Source of the DNA: Shinisaurus crocodilurus
Taxonomy: Eukaryota > Chordata > Lepidosauria > Squamata > Shinisauridae
Direction of reading: 5' to 3'
Assembly (NCBI GenBank): GCA_021292165.1
Contig: CM037879.1
Span: 42,369,802-42,433,801 of the forward strand
Length of the DNA: 64,000 bases
How positions within the stretch are numbered: the stretch's first letter is position 1; each line of letters begins with the position of its first letter. The translations under genes and the position numbers were made by a program. Below, in pieces: positions 49,873 to 59,627 of this stretch. The notes below the pieces were generated by a model. The model was given only the letters and a program-made list of their open reading frames with translations. It did no database searches and was not told the DNA's origin.

Positions 49873-50116
49873 ATTACACCTGAGATTTTCCATCTGTTTC
49901 CTTTTTAGCAGCTTCTCTCTGCTGAACTCCCAAACTGCTTTTTAACCTTAGAAACCACTTTATTTTTTTTCAAAATCTGAATACTCCGTTATTGGGTGAA
50001 AGTGAATTCAAGGTGCCTTCAAAAATGATATAATATTGTATATGGAAGTGATTTGCTCAGATTTCTAGAAGTAATATATTTTACCGAAGGCTCTTGCTTT
50101 TTTGATTTTTACATAT

Positions 50117-50151
<35 letters not shown>

Positions 50152-51109
50152 ATAGAATAAAATCCTCTTTTCGCACATTATAGCCACACAGTTATGGGGC
50201 ATCATTTTGGAAACAAGGATTAATGTTCGCATGCAACTCCTAAACCACTGTTAATATGAAGGAGCTATTAAATGGAATATCTTCATATTACACTGCAAGC
50301 TGTGATTTTCGGTAGTACTAGAGATATCTCTTGATGTAATGGCCCTGCAAGGCAGGACGGCTTAAGTAGTTTTTGGAGACAGGAAGGTATTGACCTGACC
50401 TATGCACAGTAGTTGAATTGTTCAGAGAACATTGATTCATAGTTTTACAAAGGCCTGACTATTCCTATTCCCCAGGGTGATTATACACCTGACAAATGGT
50501 AAAAGCAATATTACCGGACATCAGAGAGCTCTTTTATTTTTGCGTAAGCTCTTGTATTAAGCCTGATAGCCGCTCTTGCTGCTATTTTGATACCTGTCTT
50601 CTGGTTAAATGAGCACGACATTTCCTGATAACTCATGCACAGGTGGCCCTGGTCTCAATCTGCACAAGTGGAGGGGGAATTAATCTGTTGTGAAGAGAGA
50701 TTATATTGCCATTCCCTGCCTAAAGAGAACACTTAGGTATGTATGCATGTATGTTATGTATATTTAGCAGAGACGATGTTAGGGGGCTGCCCACTAGGGC
50801 TGGAGCCCCGAATCTCTGGGAGGCCATCTGCCCCACCACCCTGCTATCCATGGGGACTTGTTGAATTAAAGGTACAGGGGTCCTGATGATCTCTGTTGCA
50901 TCAGATCCCCCTGGATTAGCTGGCTTTTTCCCATCTGCTTCACCTCCTGCTGCCTCCTCCCCGCTTGAATCTTTCTGCCTGGTTTTTTTTTCCTGAAATC
51001 AAATGTCTTCCTCTCCCCTGTCCATACATCACTTTTTACAAGTAGGGGTGTCCTTAGGAGACAGGGCCCTTTACTCACACACATACACACACACACACAC
51101 ACAGGTTAG
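49751..51109. other. Mostly unassigned, microsatellites
   Basis: (GT)n at 49824-49870, (AC)n at 50122-50148 and (AC)n at about 51076-51103 are clear. The block 50160-50750 looks unique and free of recognised repeats. Confidence 0.5.
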
Positions 51110-51245
51110 CAGTGGTTCCCAACCTTGGGTCCCCAGATGTTGCTGGACTACAGCTCCCAGCATCCCTTGCCATTAGCCATGCTGGCTGGGTATGCTGGGA
51201 GCTGTAGGGCAGCAACATCTGGGGACCCAAGGTTGGGAACCACTG
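51110..51245. mobile_element. Palindromic hAT-type MITE
   Basis: Arms CAGTGGTTCCCAACCTTGGG and its complement. The flanking octamers CAGGTTAG and CATTAGAG match at 6 of 8. Confidence 0.9.
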
Positions 51246-51249
51246 CATT

Positions 51250-51352
51250 AGAGCATATGCATTAGAGCATTGTTGGTTTTTATGTAGATTTTATTGTATA
51301 AATTGTTGTGAACCACCCAGAGCTTCGGCTGTGGGGTGGTATAGAAATGAAA

Positions 51353-51394
<42 letters not shown>
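51250..51394 (+). mobile_element. L2-like LINE 3' UTR with (GAT)n tail
   Basis: AATTGTTGTGAACCACCCAG then AGCTTCGGCTGTGGGGTGGT is an L2-type 3' end. The tail has expanded to a GAT array at 51351-51395. Confidence 0.65.
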
Positions 51395-51397
<3 letters not shown>

Positions 51398-51474
51398 AGC
51401 ATATGCAAATTTGTGCATATATATTTTTTTGTCCTGTGGGCCTCAGCCCTGGATCTTTTCGGTAAGTAGCACTG

Positions 51475-51720
51475 CCCCTGATATTTAGTCTGCCTTTCAG
51501 GATTACCCATGCCAAGGTGGCTCACAACATATTAAATCACAAAATTCATAACATATTACAAACCATAAAACACTAACCCATCTAAAGATGCAATAACAGC
51601 ATCAACAGCTAAAAACAGCATCAGCAGAATATAATAATCCTAGGATTGTTCAAAAGCAGACCAAAAGCAGGCCATCATGTGGATGAGGACCATTCTAGGT
51701 CCTGACTGAGGAAGGATCCC
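51475..51720 (-). mobile_element. L2-like LINE 3' end, decayed
   Basis: TAGTCTGCCTTTCAGGATTA and an A-rich UTR (AAATTCATAACATATTACAA) are recognisable in reverse. The coding part is not. Confidence 0.45.
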
Positions 51721-51934
51721 ATGTCATGAGTTTGGGTCCTTCTTCCAACTGAGGCATTGTGAGGTGAGATGGTCCCAGAGAGTTTGTAGGCATGCTTCCA
51801 GCAGCAAAAACTGGAAAAGAAGAAACAGCGCAGAATTTGGAACCACACAAGTCAGTGCACCATGGAGGAAATTATGCATGGTGTGGAGAAAGTGGACAGG
51901 GACACATTTTTCTCTCACACACATATACTAGAAC

Positions 51935-52332
51935 CCAGGGACACCCCATGAAGCTGATTGATGGGAGATTCGGGATAGATAAAAGGAAGTACTTCTTCAC
52001 ACAGCACATAGTTAAACTATGGAATTTGCTTCCACAAGATGTAGTTGTGGCCACCAGTTTGGATGGCTTTAAAAGGAGATTGGACAAATTCATGGAGGAG
52101 AAGGCTATCAATTGCTACTAGTCCTGATTGGCTATATGCTTCCTCCAGTATCAGTCAGTATGCCTATGTACTCCAGTTGCTGGGGAACATGGGCGGGAAG
52201 GTGCTGTTGCACTCATGTCCTGCCTGTGGGATTCCGTGGGCAGCTGGCTGGCCATTCTGTGAACAGAATGCTAGACTAGATGGACCTTGGTCTGATCCAG
52301 CAGGATTCTTCTTATGGTCTCACATTCTTAAG
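51935..52332 (+). mobile_element. CR1/L3-like LINE 3' end
   Basis: The best copy of this family here. It has the end of ORF2, then a 3' UTR with TCCTGATTGGCTATATGCTT, GCTGGGGAACATGGGCGGG and ATGCTAGACTAGATGGACCT. It should end in a TTCTTATG-type tail, decayed here to TTCTTATGGTCTCACATTCT. It provides the reference for 10262, 45666 and 46483. Confidence 0.8.
51943..52121 (+). pseudogene. CR1/L3-like ORF2 C-terminal remnant
   Basis: The frame ends with IDGRFGIDKRKYFFTQHIVK, then LWNLLPQDVVVATSLDGFKR and RLDKFMEE. The pattern W-N-x-L-P-x-(D/E)-V-V-x(5)-L-x-x-F-K-x-x-L-D is the common C-terminus of CR1-group proteins. The upstream part of the open frame is unrelated. The clade within the CR1 group is uncertain. 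Confidence 0.75.
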
Positions 52333-52735
52333 AGAAGCAGGCAGTGGGTGGCATTTGTTGACCCACCTCAGGTGGCAGGATGTTTTTATCCAGAGGTATT
52401 CAGGAATGGAAGATAACATCTGGAAGCAATTTGGATACCTTTCAGGTCTATCTAGACCAGGCCTCAAAAGATCAAGAGAGGGAAAGAAACCTGACAAGAT
52501 CAGGAATTGGTTGGAACTAGAGATTAATCTCAGATTAATTAAAAAATGATCCAAGATTTTCAAGAACAACAAAACTTGGAAAGAACTCAGGTGATTTCTC
52601 TGAGCCAGTTGAGGGCTTGGAAAAATGCCCTACCAATCCCTGCAGTCCTTGGGAGAACTGTATCTCGCATAACACCCCTGGTTTTTATTCCATAATGTTC
52701 TGTTACCTAGAGGATCAGATTGACCCAGAAGGAGA
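52333..52735. other. Unassigned sequence
   Basis: No recognised features. Confidence 0.4.
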
Positions 52736-53067
52736 CTGGGTTCAGACAACACGATAACCCACACTCAAGGGTTGAGTATGGGTTCAATGTGGGTTGTTGT
52801 TGAATTATGGCTTGCTGTTCAAATGTGGGTTATCATGCTGCCTCAGCCCAGCCAAGATAATAAACCATGATGAACAACCTACAGTTCACAACTCAACCAC
52901 CAACTATGGGTTCTCTTCATGAGTTGTTCATGGTTACTATGGGTTCTCTTCATGGGTTGTTCATGGCAGCTGGGTTCAGACAACACAATAACCCACAGTT
53001 CAACAAGAACCCACACTTAACCCATACTCAACTCTTGAGTGTGGGTTATCATGTTGTCTGAACCCAC
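52736..53067. mobile_element. Composite palindromic MITE, TIR CTGGGTTCAGACAACAC, second copy
   Basis: Same two-unit architecture as 6256-6630. Left end CTGGGTTCAGACAACACGAT, a partial second left end CTGGGTTCAGACAACACAAT near 52971, and right end TTGTCTGAACCCAC. A GGGTTCTCTTCATGAGTTGT linker is partly duplicated (near 52908 and 52941). Confidence 0.75.
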
Positions 53068-53757
53068 TTGAAGGGAGTGAAGGAGAAAACCTCCCTTCAG
53101 TCATCTCCTTGTGCACTGATGACCCGGTTCCTGCTGGCTCTGCAACTTGGAAGGAAAGAGAAGGCGGGATGTGTTTTAGTTGGTGTGGGACAGGCTGGGA
53201 GGGCTTCAGGGAACTGTGTGGGCTGGCGGTGATGGTCTGGGAAAAGCCAGAATCTCTTTTCTGGTTTGGATTTTAATCTGAACCAGAGAACTTTAGAGCT
53301 ATAGACATACACCTCTCATTTAAAGCAGGCTTTCAAGAGCCCCCGAAGTCCGAACCTGGGTTAGGAGAACTTCACCAACATTCCTACCTGGAACCTATGC
53401 CCAGTGAAGGAGCAAGTAGGGTCAGGTCAAGGACAGTGTTGGAACACATACATATGCTAGGTCTATATGAGGATTACCTATGATGGCTCAGGCCTTTCTG
53501 TGTGGAAGAATACCCATGGAAAGCATTGTAGTAGAATGTGAAATCTGCATGTTTTGCAGCAAAGAGTCTTGAGCCAGAGTGGGCAGGAATCTCAGCAACT
53601 TGTCATACCTCTCAGCATCGTTCCAGCAAACTCAACATCTGTTTTGCATTCCAATGTAACTTTGGATCCTATATATAGTCATTGGTATTCTTCAGGGGGT
53701 GGAAAATGTTACGTTGGATTCACTCTCATATGGGCTATTAAACAGCGTTTTGTAATC
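53068..53757. other. Unassigned sequence
   Basis: No recognised features. Confidence 0.4.
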
Positions 53758-53765
53758 CTATATAT

Positions 53766-53892
53766 CAGCCTTCCACAACCCAGTACCCTCCAGATGTTTT
53801 GGACTACAATTCCTAGCATTCATGACCATTGGTCATGTATGCTGGGAGTTGATGTCCAAAGTACCCGGAGGGCACCAGGTTGGAGAATGTGG
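53766..53892. mobile_element. Palindromic hAT-type MITE with perfect 8-bp TSD
   Basis: CAGCCTTCCACAACCCAGTA left arm and ACCAGGTTGGAGAATGTGG right arm. CTATATAT is at 53758-53765 and 53893-53900. Confidence 0.9.
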
Positions 53893-53900
53893 CTATATAT

Positions 53901-54164
53901 ATTAATGTCAAACTCATTTTCCAAGTGTCTGTACTTATGTAGCCAAGCCAGAACCTGGCTAGCTAAGAGGTTACTATCAGGAACCTAAACCCTAAGAATA
54001 ACTCACCAAAGCAGCTTGTGGGGAGGGCACCTGGGACTTTGCAGCATGGCTTACTTTTGCATCTTTCCCAGTCACGCGAAGAAGACGAAGACAAAGGAAG
54101 GTTTCACAAACATAGATGTTTCTATGGAGAGTGGGAGCTCCCGTAAAGAGGCTGGAAATTCAAA
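53901..54164. other. Unassigned sequence
   Basis: No recognised features. Confidence 0.4.
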
Positions 54165-54172
54165 CTGAACAA

Positions 54173-54955
54173 CAGGGATGTTGAAGAGTCCTTAGTCTCA
54201 AGTCACGAGTCGAGTCACGAGTCATTGGACCCGAGTCTTGAGTCCGAGTCTGAGTCCGAGTCCTTGGTCCAAAATGGTGACTCACGAATCACGAGTCACT
54301 CCCAAAGCTGACTCCACGAGTTCCTATTAAAATCAATGGGGGGTTTTCCCAACAAAATAAGGCTACTCCAGATGTGTGGCTTAAATAAATTCTAGGCACA
54401 AGTGTGCCTTTTTATTTCAAACTCTGCAACTGATTTTGACAAGAACAGACCAGGCAGACAAACCCAAAATAACCAGGCAGGCAGAGGAGGCAGGGAACCC
54501 CAAAGCAGGTAGGCAGAGGCGTTTGTCTTGGACAATTCAAACTGTGGAACTGGTTAAGAAGAGACCAGGCAGGCAGAGGAGGCTGGGAACCCCAAAGCAG
54601 ACAGGCAGAGGCGTTTGTCTTGGACAATTCAAACTGTGGAACTGTTTAAGAAAAGACGAGGCAGGCAGAGGAGGCAGGGAACCCCAAACAGGCAGGCAGA
54701 GGCAGCCAAACCCAAAAATGTCTGAAAGGTTGCATTTTAGGAAAATGATTTTAAAAAATAAACTTGCTGTACTTCCTAAAACCTATCCATGTTGCATTTG
54801 TGGAACATGATTTTGGAACATGAGTCCTTGGTCTCGAGTCCCGAGTTGAGTCTCGAGTCCCATTAAAAATATTGGGACTCGAGTATGACTCGAGTCAGAG
54901 GGGGGACTCAGTCCGACTCACGAGCCGAGTCCTGGAGTCTGAGTCCCCACCCCTG
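54173..54955 (-). mobile_element. hAT transposon remnant (second copy), TIR CAGGGATG, 8-bp TSD
   Basis: Starts CAGGGATGTTGAAGAGTCCT and ends GAGTCCCCACCCCTG. CTGAACAA is duplicated exactly at 54165-54172 and 54956-54963. In minus orientation it is collinear with 31668-32662, but its transposase region is deleted down to the last codons. Subterminal GACTCG/CGAGTC arrays occupy 54199-54320 and 54823-54945. A 92-bp minisatellite at 54481-54700 has about 2.4 units. Confidence 0.93.
54481..54700. repeat. 92-bp minisatellite inside the hAT remnant
   Basis: Units starting GCAGAGGAGGC lie at 54481, 54573 and 54665, with AACCCCAAAGCAG and TTGTCTTGGACAATTCAAAC blocks. The copy at 31668-32662 has about two shorter units. 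Confidence 0.9.
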
Positions 54956-54963
54956 CTGAACAA

Positions 54964-55373
54964 TCAACAGCCTGAGAAGCACTGGTCATGCATCCTCAAG
55001 CTGATTCCTGCATGTACCTATTTAACACAAGGCTGAGTCAGGGGGTGGGGTGGGGGAGTTATGCCTCAAGTGAAGGGTTATGCAGATTTTGATTCTTAAT
55101 GATGTGCCTATGGATGTCCTTTGTTCAGAGACAAATGGAAAGGGGGAAAGGTTGGGTTTGTCACAGAGGGAAAAGGGCAAAGATAGCCCATTATAGACTG
55201 AGCATGCTCAGGGCCCCCAGCATATTGGCCGACTCTTGGGTGGGGGGGGGGATGGAATGGAGTATCCTGGAAAAGAGCATGGCTAGTTAGCTGGAAATTT
55301 GAACAGAAGCACTACAAACCACATTAGTTAGTTTCAGGTCCCATTTGCAATGTCTTCATCAAATCAAGTATCA
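54964..55373. other. Unassigned sequence
   Basis: G-rich runs only; no recognised features. Confidence 0.4.
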
Positions 55374-55479
55374 TCTTAGAGCAGGGCTATCCAACCTTGG
55401 GTCCCCAGATGTTGCTGGACTACAGCTCCCAGAATCCCTTGCCATTAGCCATGCTGGCTCTAGTCCAGTTCCCACCTTT

Positions 55480-55806
55480 AATGGAGTTAAAAAGGGTTGT
55501 ATTTTTAGCCCCCACACTGTTTAATTTTTACATTAATTCAATTGTGAAAAGTTTATCAAACCCTGATTTTCATCCCCCCCCCCCAAGTTGGCTACCCGCT
55601 CTCTTTCAATTCTCCTTTACGCTTACGATGCGCTGTTACTATCTCTAACCAGTATTGGTCTAAGGTGACTTTTGAGGGCCTTGCACTCATATAATGAGGA
55701 GTGGTTAAAGATCAACTATTCAAAGACTAAAGTGTTGGTTTTTAGTAGGAGGAGAATCAAGCACAAATGGTCAATTAATGGGAACCTTTTAGAACAGGTT
55801 TCAAGC
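55480..55806 (+). pseudogene. Unresolved-clade LINE ORF2, reverse transcriptase part
   Basis: Broken frames read a LAPTLFNFYINSIVKSLSNP block (after the usual QG motif) and then the EEWLKINYSKTKVLVFSRRR block that follows the catalytic motif in LINE polymerases. The Y/FADD region between them is frameshifted, around the C-run at 55576-55585. The piece is cut at 55806 by the L2 element. Confidence 0.82.
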
Positions 55807-56200
55807 CAGGCAGGTGGGTCCAGCTCTGCTGCTGCTGCCGCCGCCGCCTGTGCGAGGCCAGCCCACCCCACCGCACCTGTGGGACTGCTGCCTGCCCCCT
55901 GCAGGCCCGGGCTCAGCCGGGAGCCGCCTTGCCCCACCTGCAGCTGCTTGATTGTGGGGCCAGAAAGACCAGGCCCCAGCTGACCTGGGCATTTCCTCAC
56001 CACCACTGCCGGGGAGAAGAGCAAGCCAGGCAGGTGGGTCCAGCTCTGCTGCTGCTGCCGCCGCCTGTGCGAGGCCAGCCCACCCCACCGCACCTGTGGG
56101 ACTGCTGCCTGCCCCCTGTAGGCCCGGGCTCAGCTGGGAGCCGCCTTGCCCCACCTGCAGCTGCTTGATTGTGGGGCCAGAAAGACCAGGCCCCAGCGGG
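55803..56200 (+). promoter_or_regulatory. L2 5' UTR: two tandem 220-bp GC-rich monomers
   Basis: CAAGCCAGGCAGGTGGGTCC starts at 55802 and again at 56022, a 220-bp period. The monomers are nearly identical through GACCAGGCCCCAGC and differ by one CCG unit. Beyond that the first continues TGACCTGGGCATTTCCTCAC before the second begins. Tandem 5' monomers act as promoters in some LINEs; that role is inferred here. Confidence 0.8.
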
Positions 56201-56231
56201 GGCGGGTCCACCGCCGGCGGGGTCGCCACCG

Positions 56232-56260
56232 AAGGGGCGACCCCAAAGGGGTCGCCCCTT
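56232..56260 (+). other. Strong GC-rich hairpin in L2 5' UTR
   Basis: AAGGGGCGACCCC (56232-56244), loop AAA, then the exact complement GGGGTCGCCCCTT (56248-56260), 124 bases ahead of the first ATG of the long ORF. In RNA it would be a very stable stem. Confidence 0.85.
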
Positions 56261-56383
56261 TGGGGGAGCCACTTCGGGGGTGGCACGAGGGCGAGGGCCT
56301 GTCCCCCTGCTACTGGGGATATAGGTGGGGCTGGGAGTTTTTAAGAGGCCCTTCCTTTTTGAAGGGCTGGGGCTTTTTAGGGG

Positions 56384-59300
56384 TTGATTTTAGGGGTGGG
56401 TCTCCCGCCTGATTGGCGGAAGCGAGGGGGCATGTGTCTCTCCCAGGGAGATAGTGGGGGGAGTTCTGGGGGGCAAACGGTACCAATGTTGAGTGGCAGG
56501 CGCTGGCAGAGCGCTTGGGGCAGGCCACGCCGAGTAAGGGGAACAAGGGATCGATGCTTAATATCTATCCCTTGTTCCGGGCCTGCCCAGAGCCAAGGGA
56601 TAACTGGGGGATGTGTTGCCCCTCCCCCCACCCTGCGTTTGCTGTTGTGCAATGCCAGGTCCGTTACCCAAAAAATATCTCTCATCCATGACTTGATCAT
56701 GGATGAGGGTGCGGACCTGGCATGTGTTACGGAAACCTGGCTGGACGAGGCCGCTGCTCCTACTCTGCGGCCTTGTGTCCGGCCGGTTTCTTGTATGCCC
56801 AGCAGCCAAGGGTTGGGGGACGGGGAGGGGGAATGGCTGTTATCTACCGGGAGTCCTTGGTCCTTACCAGACTCCCTCTCCGGGAGACCAAGTTTATTGA
56901 GTGCATGTACTGGAGGTTGGGTCCCAAGGGCAGTCTGGGGATTCTGCTCGTGTACCGTCCACCCCGCTGCACGACAGACTCCCTGGCTGAGGTGCTGGAG
57001 GGAGGTGGTCTCTGATGTGCGTGTGTTGTCCCCCAGGCTATTGGTGCTGGGGGACTTCAACGTGCATTCGGGGGCTTCCCTCACTGGGGCACCTCGGGAC
57101 TTCATGGAGACCATGGCTTCCTGGGAGCTGCACCCTGTATTAACTGGACCTACCCATGTAGCCGGTCATGCACTGGACTTGGTTTTTGTTTCCAGAGAGG
57201 GGGGAAATGATCTGGAGATCGGGGGTATATCCACCACCCCCTTGTCATGGTCAGATCACTATCTGGTGGGGTTGGATCTCTCAGTGCCACAACCCCTCTG
57301 CAGGGGTGAGGGACCTATTAGAATGGTCCGCCCCAGGCGTCTTATGGATCCGTGTGGATTCCTGAACGCGCTTGGGGAATTGGAGCACACAAACGGTAGC
57401 TCGGTCGAGACCCTGGTGAACGACTGGAATGCTGCAATGACCAGGGCATTAGACCGAGTTGCCCCGAAGCGCCCTCTTCGCCTAAACAGAGCTCGCGCAG
57501 CACCATGGTTCACTCCTTCGTTGCGAGCTCTGAAACAAGAGGTGAGAAGGCTAGAGCGCCGATGGCGAAATTCCCGCTCCGAATACGATAGAACACAGGT
57601 TAGAGCTGCATCTTCAGCCTACCGAGTGGCGGTGAAGGCAGCAAAAAAGAAATTCTATGCTGCCTCCATTGCGTCTGCAGAGTGCTGCCCCAGGAGGCTG
57701 TTCCAAGTGGTCCGGAGTCTGGTCGGTCCAGCTGCTCCGGACCCAATGGAACAGTCTAAAGCCTCCTGTGAGGCTTTAGCGAAGCACTTCGCAGATAAAA
57801 TTGATCGGATTAGGAGTGGGATATCGTACGTCGTGGACACAGGGAGTGAGTGGGAGGAGGCCAATGGCAGACCGGTTTTGTGGGATCGGTTCCGGCTTCT
57901 TCCTTCTGATGAAGTGGACAAGGTGCTTTCATCTGTGAGGCCGACCACCTGCTTGCTTGACCCTTGCCCGTCCTGGCTCATTATGAGCTGTAGGGAGAGA
58001 CTGGGTGAGGGGATCAAGGCGGTGGTGAATGCCTCCCTCGAGGAGGGAGTTATGCCATCAGCCCTCAAGGAGGCAGTAATAAGACCTCTTCTAAAGAAGC
58101 CCTCCTTGGATCCCCAGGATCTGAACAACTTCCGCCCAGTCTCCAATTTACCATTTCTGGGCAAGGTGATCGAGCGGGTGGTGGGTGCTCAGCTGAAGGC
58201 ACACTTGGATGAAGCCGATTATTTAGATCCGTGCCAGTCGGGCTTCAGGCCTGGACATGGGACGGAGACGGCCTTGGTCGCCTTGGTGGATGATATGAGG
58301 AGGACTTTGGATAGGGGCGAATGCTCCTTTCTAGTCCTCCTCGATCTCTCAGCGGCTTTTGATACCGTTGACCACGGTATCCTCCTGGACCGCCTGGAGG
58401 GGTTGGGCATAGGAGGCACTGTATTGCAGTGGTTCCAGTCCTTCCTCTCTGGAAGGTACCAGAGGGTAGTTCTCGGGGAGGAGGCTTCGGACCCTCGGCT
58501 GCTCACTTGTGGAGTGCCGCAGGGTTCCATCCTCTCCCCGATGTTGTTCAACATCTACCTAAAGCCCCTGGGAGCTATCATCAGGAGGTTTGGGGTGCAG
58601 TGTCATCAGTATGCAGATGACACGCAGCTCTACCTCTCTTTTAAATCCTCACCGAGGTTGGCCGTTGAGACCCTGTCCAAGTGCCTGGAGTCAGTGGGTG
58701 GCTGGATGGGAAGGAATATGCTGAAGCTGAACCCCGACAAGACCGAGGTACTTCTGGTGGGGGACAAGGGGAGGTTAGGGGATGTTGACCTGGTGCTGAA
58801 TGGGGTACATCTACCCCTGAAGGACCAGGTCCGCAGCTTGGGAGTCATTCTAGACTCCCAGCTGTCCATGGAGGCTCAGGTGGCAGCTGTGAGCCGGGCA
58901 GCGCTGTATCAACTCCATCTGATACGGCAGCTGCGCCCCTACCTTCCTAATCATCTGCTCCCTTCAGTGGTTCATGCCTTGGTCTCCTCTCGCCTAGACT
59001 ACTGTAATGCGCTCTACATGGGGTTACCCTTGAAGACGGTTCGGAAGCTACAGCTGGTACAGAACGCGGCGGCTCGCCTGGTTAAAGGCAGCTGTCGCCG
59101 GGATCACATCACGCCAGTGCTCAAGGAGCTACACTGGCTACCAGTTGCTTGCCGAGCTGAATTCAAGGTGTTGGCTTTGACCTTTAAAACCCTATACGGC
59201 TCCGGTCCAGTCTATCTCAAGGAGCGTCTCCAACAACACCAAGTGGGCCGCTCGACAAGATCTGCCACAGACGGCCTTCTCCTTGTCCCTTCAGCCAGAG

Positions 59301-59458
59301 CAGCTAGACTGGTCGGGACGAGGAAGAGGGCCTTCTCTGTGGCAGCCCCCGTACTATGGAACTCTCTCCCAAGTGACCTCCACCATGCCCCCTCTCTGCT
59401 GAGCTTCCGCCGCTCATTAAAAACTTGGTTATTCAGGCGGGGATATGGGGTGGGCTAA
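56384..59458 (+). CDS. L2-clade LINE ORF2: endonuclease and reverse transcriptase polyprotein (endonuclease region out of frame internally)
   Basis: One 1024-codon open frame. The AP-like endonuclease spans about residues 86-300: LLLCNARSV near 87-95, VTETWLDE near 115, LVLGDFNVHS near 220, TPLSWSDHYLVG near 285. A basic linker follows (RRLERRWRNSRSEYDRTQ). The reverse transcriptase spans about 560-830: NNFRPVSNLPFLGKVIERV, LLDLSAAFDTVDH with the first catalytic Asp, CGVPQGSILSPMLFN, and QYADDTQLYL near 742 with the Asp pair. The C-terminus has HWLPVACRAEFKVLALTFKT and ends WLFRRGYGVG. Between about residues 130 and 205 the frame is wrong: family-like residues (GFLYAQQPRVGGRGGG, YWRLGPKGSLGILLVYRPPR) lie in another plus frame. 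So two compensating indels, near 56765-56780 and 56995-57010, damage the endonuclease. The ATG at 56384 is the first in frame; a start at 56432 is possible. Confidence 0.9.
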   Translation: MILGVGLPPDWRKRGGMCLSQGDSGGSSGGQTVPMLSGRRWQSAWGRPRRVRGTRDRCLISIPCSGPAQSQGITGGCVAPPPTLRLLLCNARSVTQKISLIHDLIMDEGADLACVTETWLDEAAAPTLRPCVRPVSCMPSSQGLGDGEGEWLLSTGSPWSLPDSLSGRPSLLSACTGGWVPRAVWGFCSCTVHPAARQTPWLRCWREVVSDVRVLSPRLLVLGDFNVHSGASLTGAPRDFMETMASWELHPVLTGPTHVAGHALDLVFVSREGGNDLEIGGISTTPLSWSDHYLVGLDLSVPQPLCRGEGPIRMVRPRRLMDPCGFLNALGELEHTNGSSVETLVNDWNAAMTRALDRVAPKRPLRLNRARAAPWFTPSLRALKQEVRRLERRWRNSRSEYDRTQVRAASSAYRVAVKAAKKKFYAASIASAECCPRRLFQVVRSLVGPAAPDPMEQSKASCEALAKHFADKIDRIRSGISYVVDTGSEWEEANGRPVLWDRFRLLPSDEVDKVLSSVRPTTCLLDPCPSWLIMSCRERLGEGIKAVVNASLEEGVMPSALKEAVIRPLLKKPSLDPQDLNNFRPVSNLPFLGKVIERVVGAQLKAHLDEADYLDPCQSGFRPGHGTETALVALVDDMRRTLDRGECSFLVLLDLSAAFDTVDHGILLDRLEGLGIGGTVLQWFQSFLSGRYQRVVLGEEASDPRLLTCGVPQGSILSPMLFNIYLKPLGAIIRRFGVQCHQYADDTQLYLSFKSSPRLAVETLSKCLESVGGWMGRNMLKLNPDKTEVLLVGDKGRLGDVDLVLNGVHLPLKDQVRSLGVILDSQLSMEAQVAAVSRAALYQLHLIRQLRPYLPNHLLPSVVHALVSSRLDYCNALYMGLPLKTVRKLQLVQNAAARLVKGSCRRDHITPVLKELHWLPVACRAEFKVLALTFKTLYGSGPVYLKERLQQHQVGRSTRSATDGLLLVPSARAARLVGTRKRAFSVAAPVLWNSLPSDLHHAPSLLSFRRSLKTWLFRRGYGVG

Positions 59459-59627
59459 GATTTTAAAATTTTATACTGTTTTAATGTATTTTAATGCAGA
59501 AAAAATGTTTTAATGTATTTTGTTCTGTTTTATTTTCTGTACATCGCCCAGGGTGGCCGGTTTGCCGGCCAGATGGGCGATAGATAAATGCAAATAATAA
59601 ATAAATAGATAAATGCAAATAATAAGC

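Larger units (their letters stand above)
55807..59627 (+). mobile_element. Nearly full-length L2-clade LINE
   Basis: The element has a GC-rich 5' region with two 220-bp tandem monomers (55803-56200), a single long ORF (56384-59458) and a short 3' UTR. The 3' UTR contains GTACATCGCCCAGGGTGGCC, then GGCCAGATGGGCGATAGATA and an AAATAAATAGATAAATGCAA tail. AAGC may be a 4-bp target duplication (55803-55806 and 59624-59627), a short duplication as expected for this clade. The same subfamily's 3' end is at 31135-32730 in minus orientation. This is the only element of the window with both endonuclease and reverse transcriptase regions. Confidence 0.93.

Noticed and set aside
55716..56286. Overlapping Ala/Pro/Gly-rich open frames on both strands
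   Set aside because: They lie in the GC-rich tandem monomers of the L2 5' UTR, repeat themselves with the 220-bp period, and match no protein family.
56377..57114. 245-codon minus-strand open frame
   Set aside because: It is antisense to the L2 endonuclease region and shows no motif of its own.
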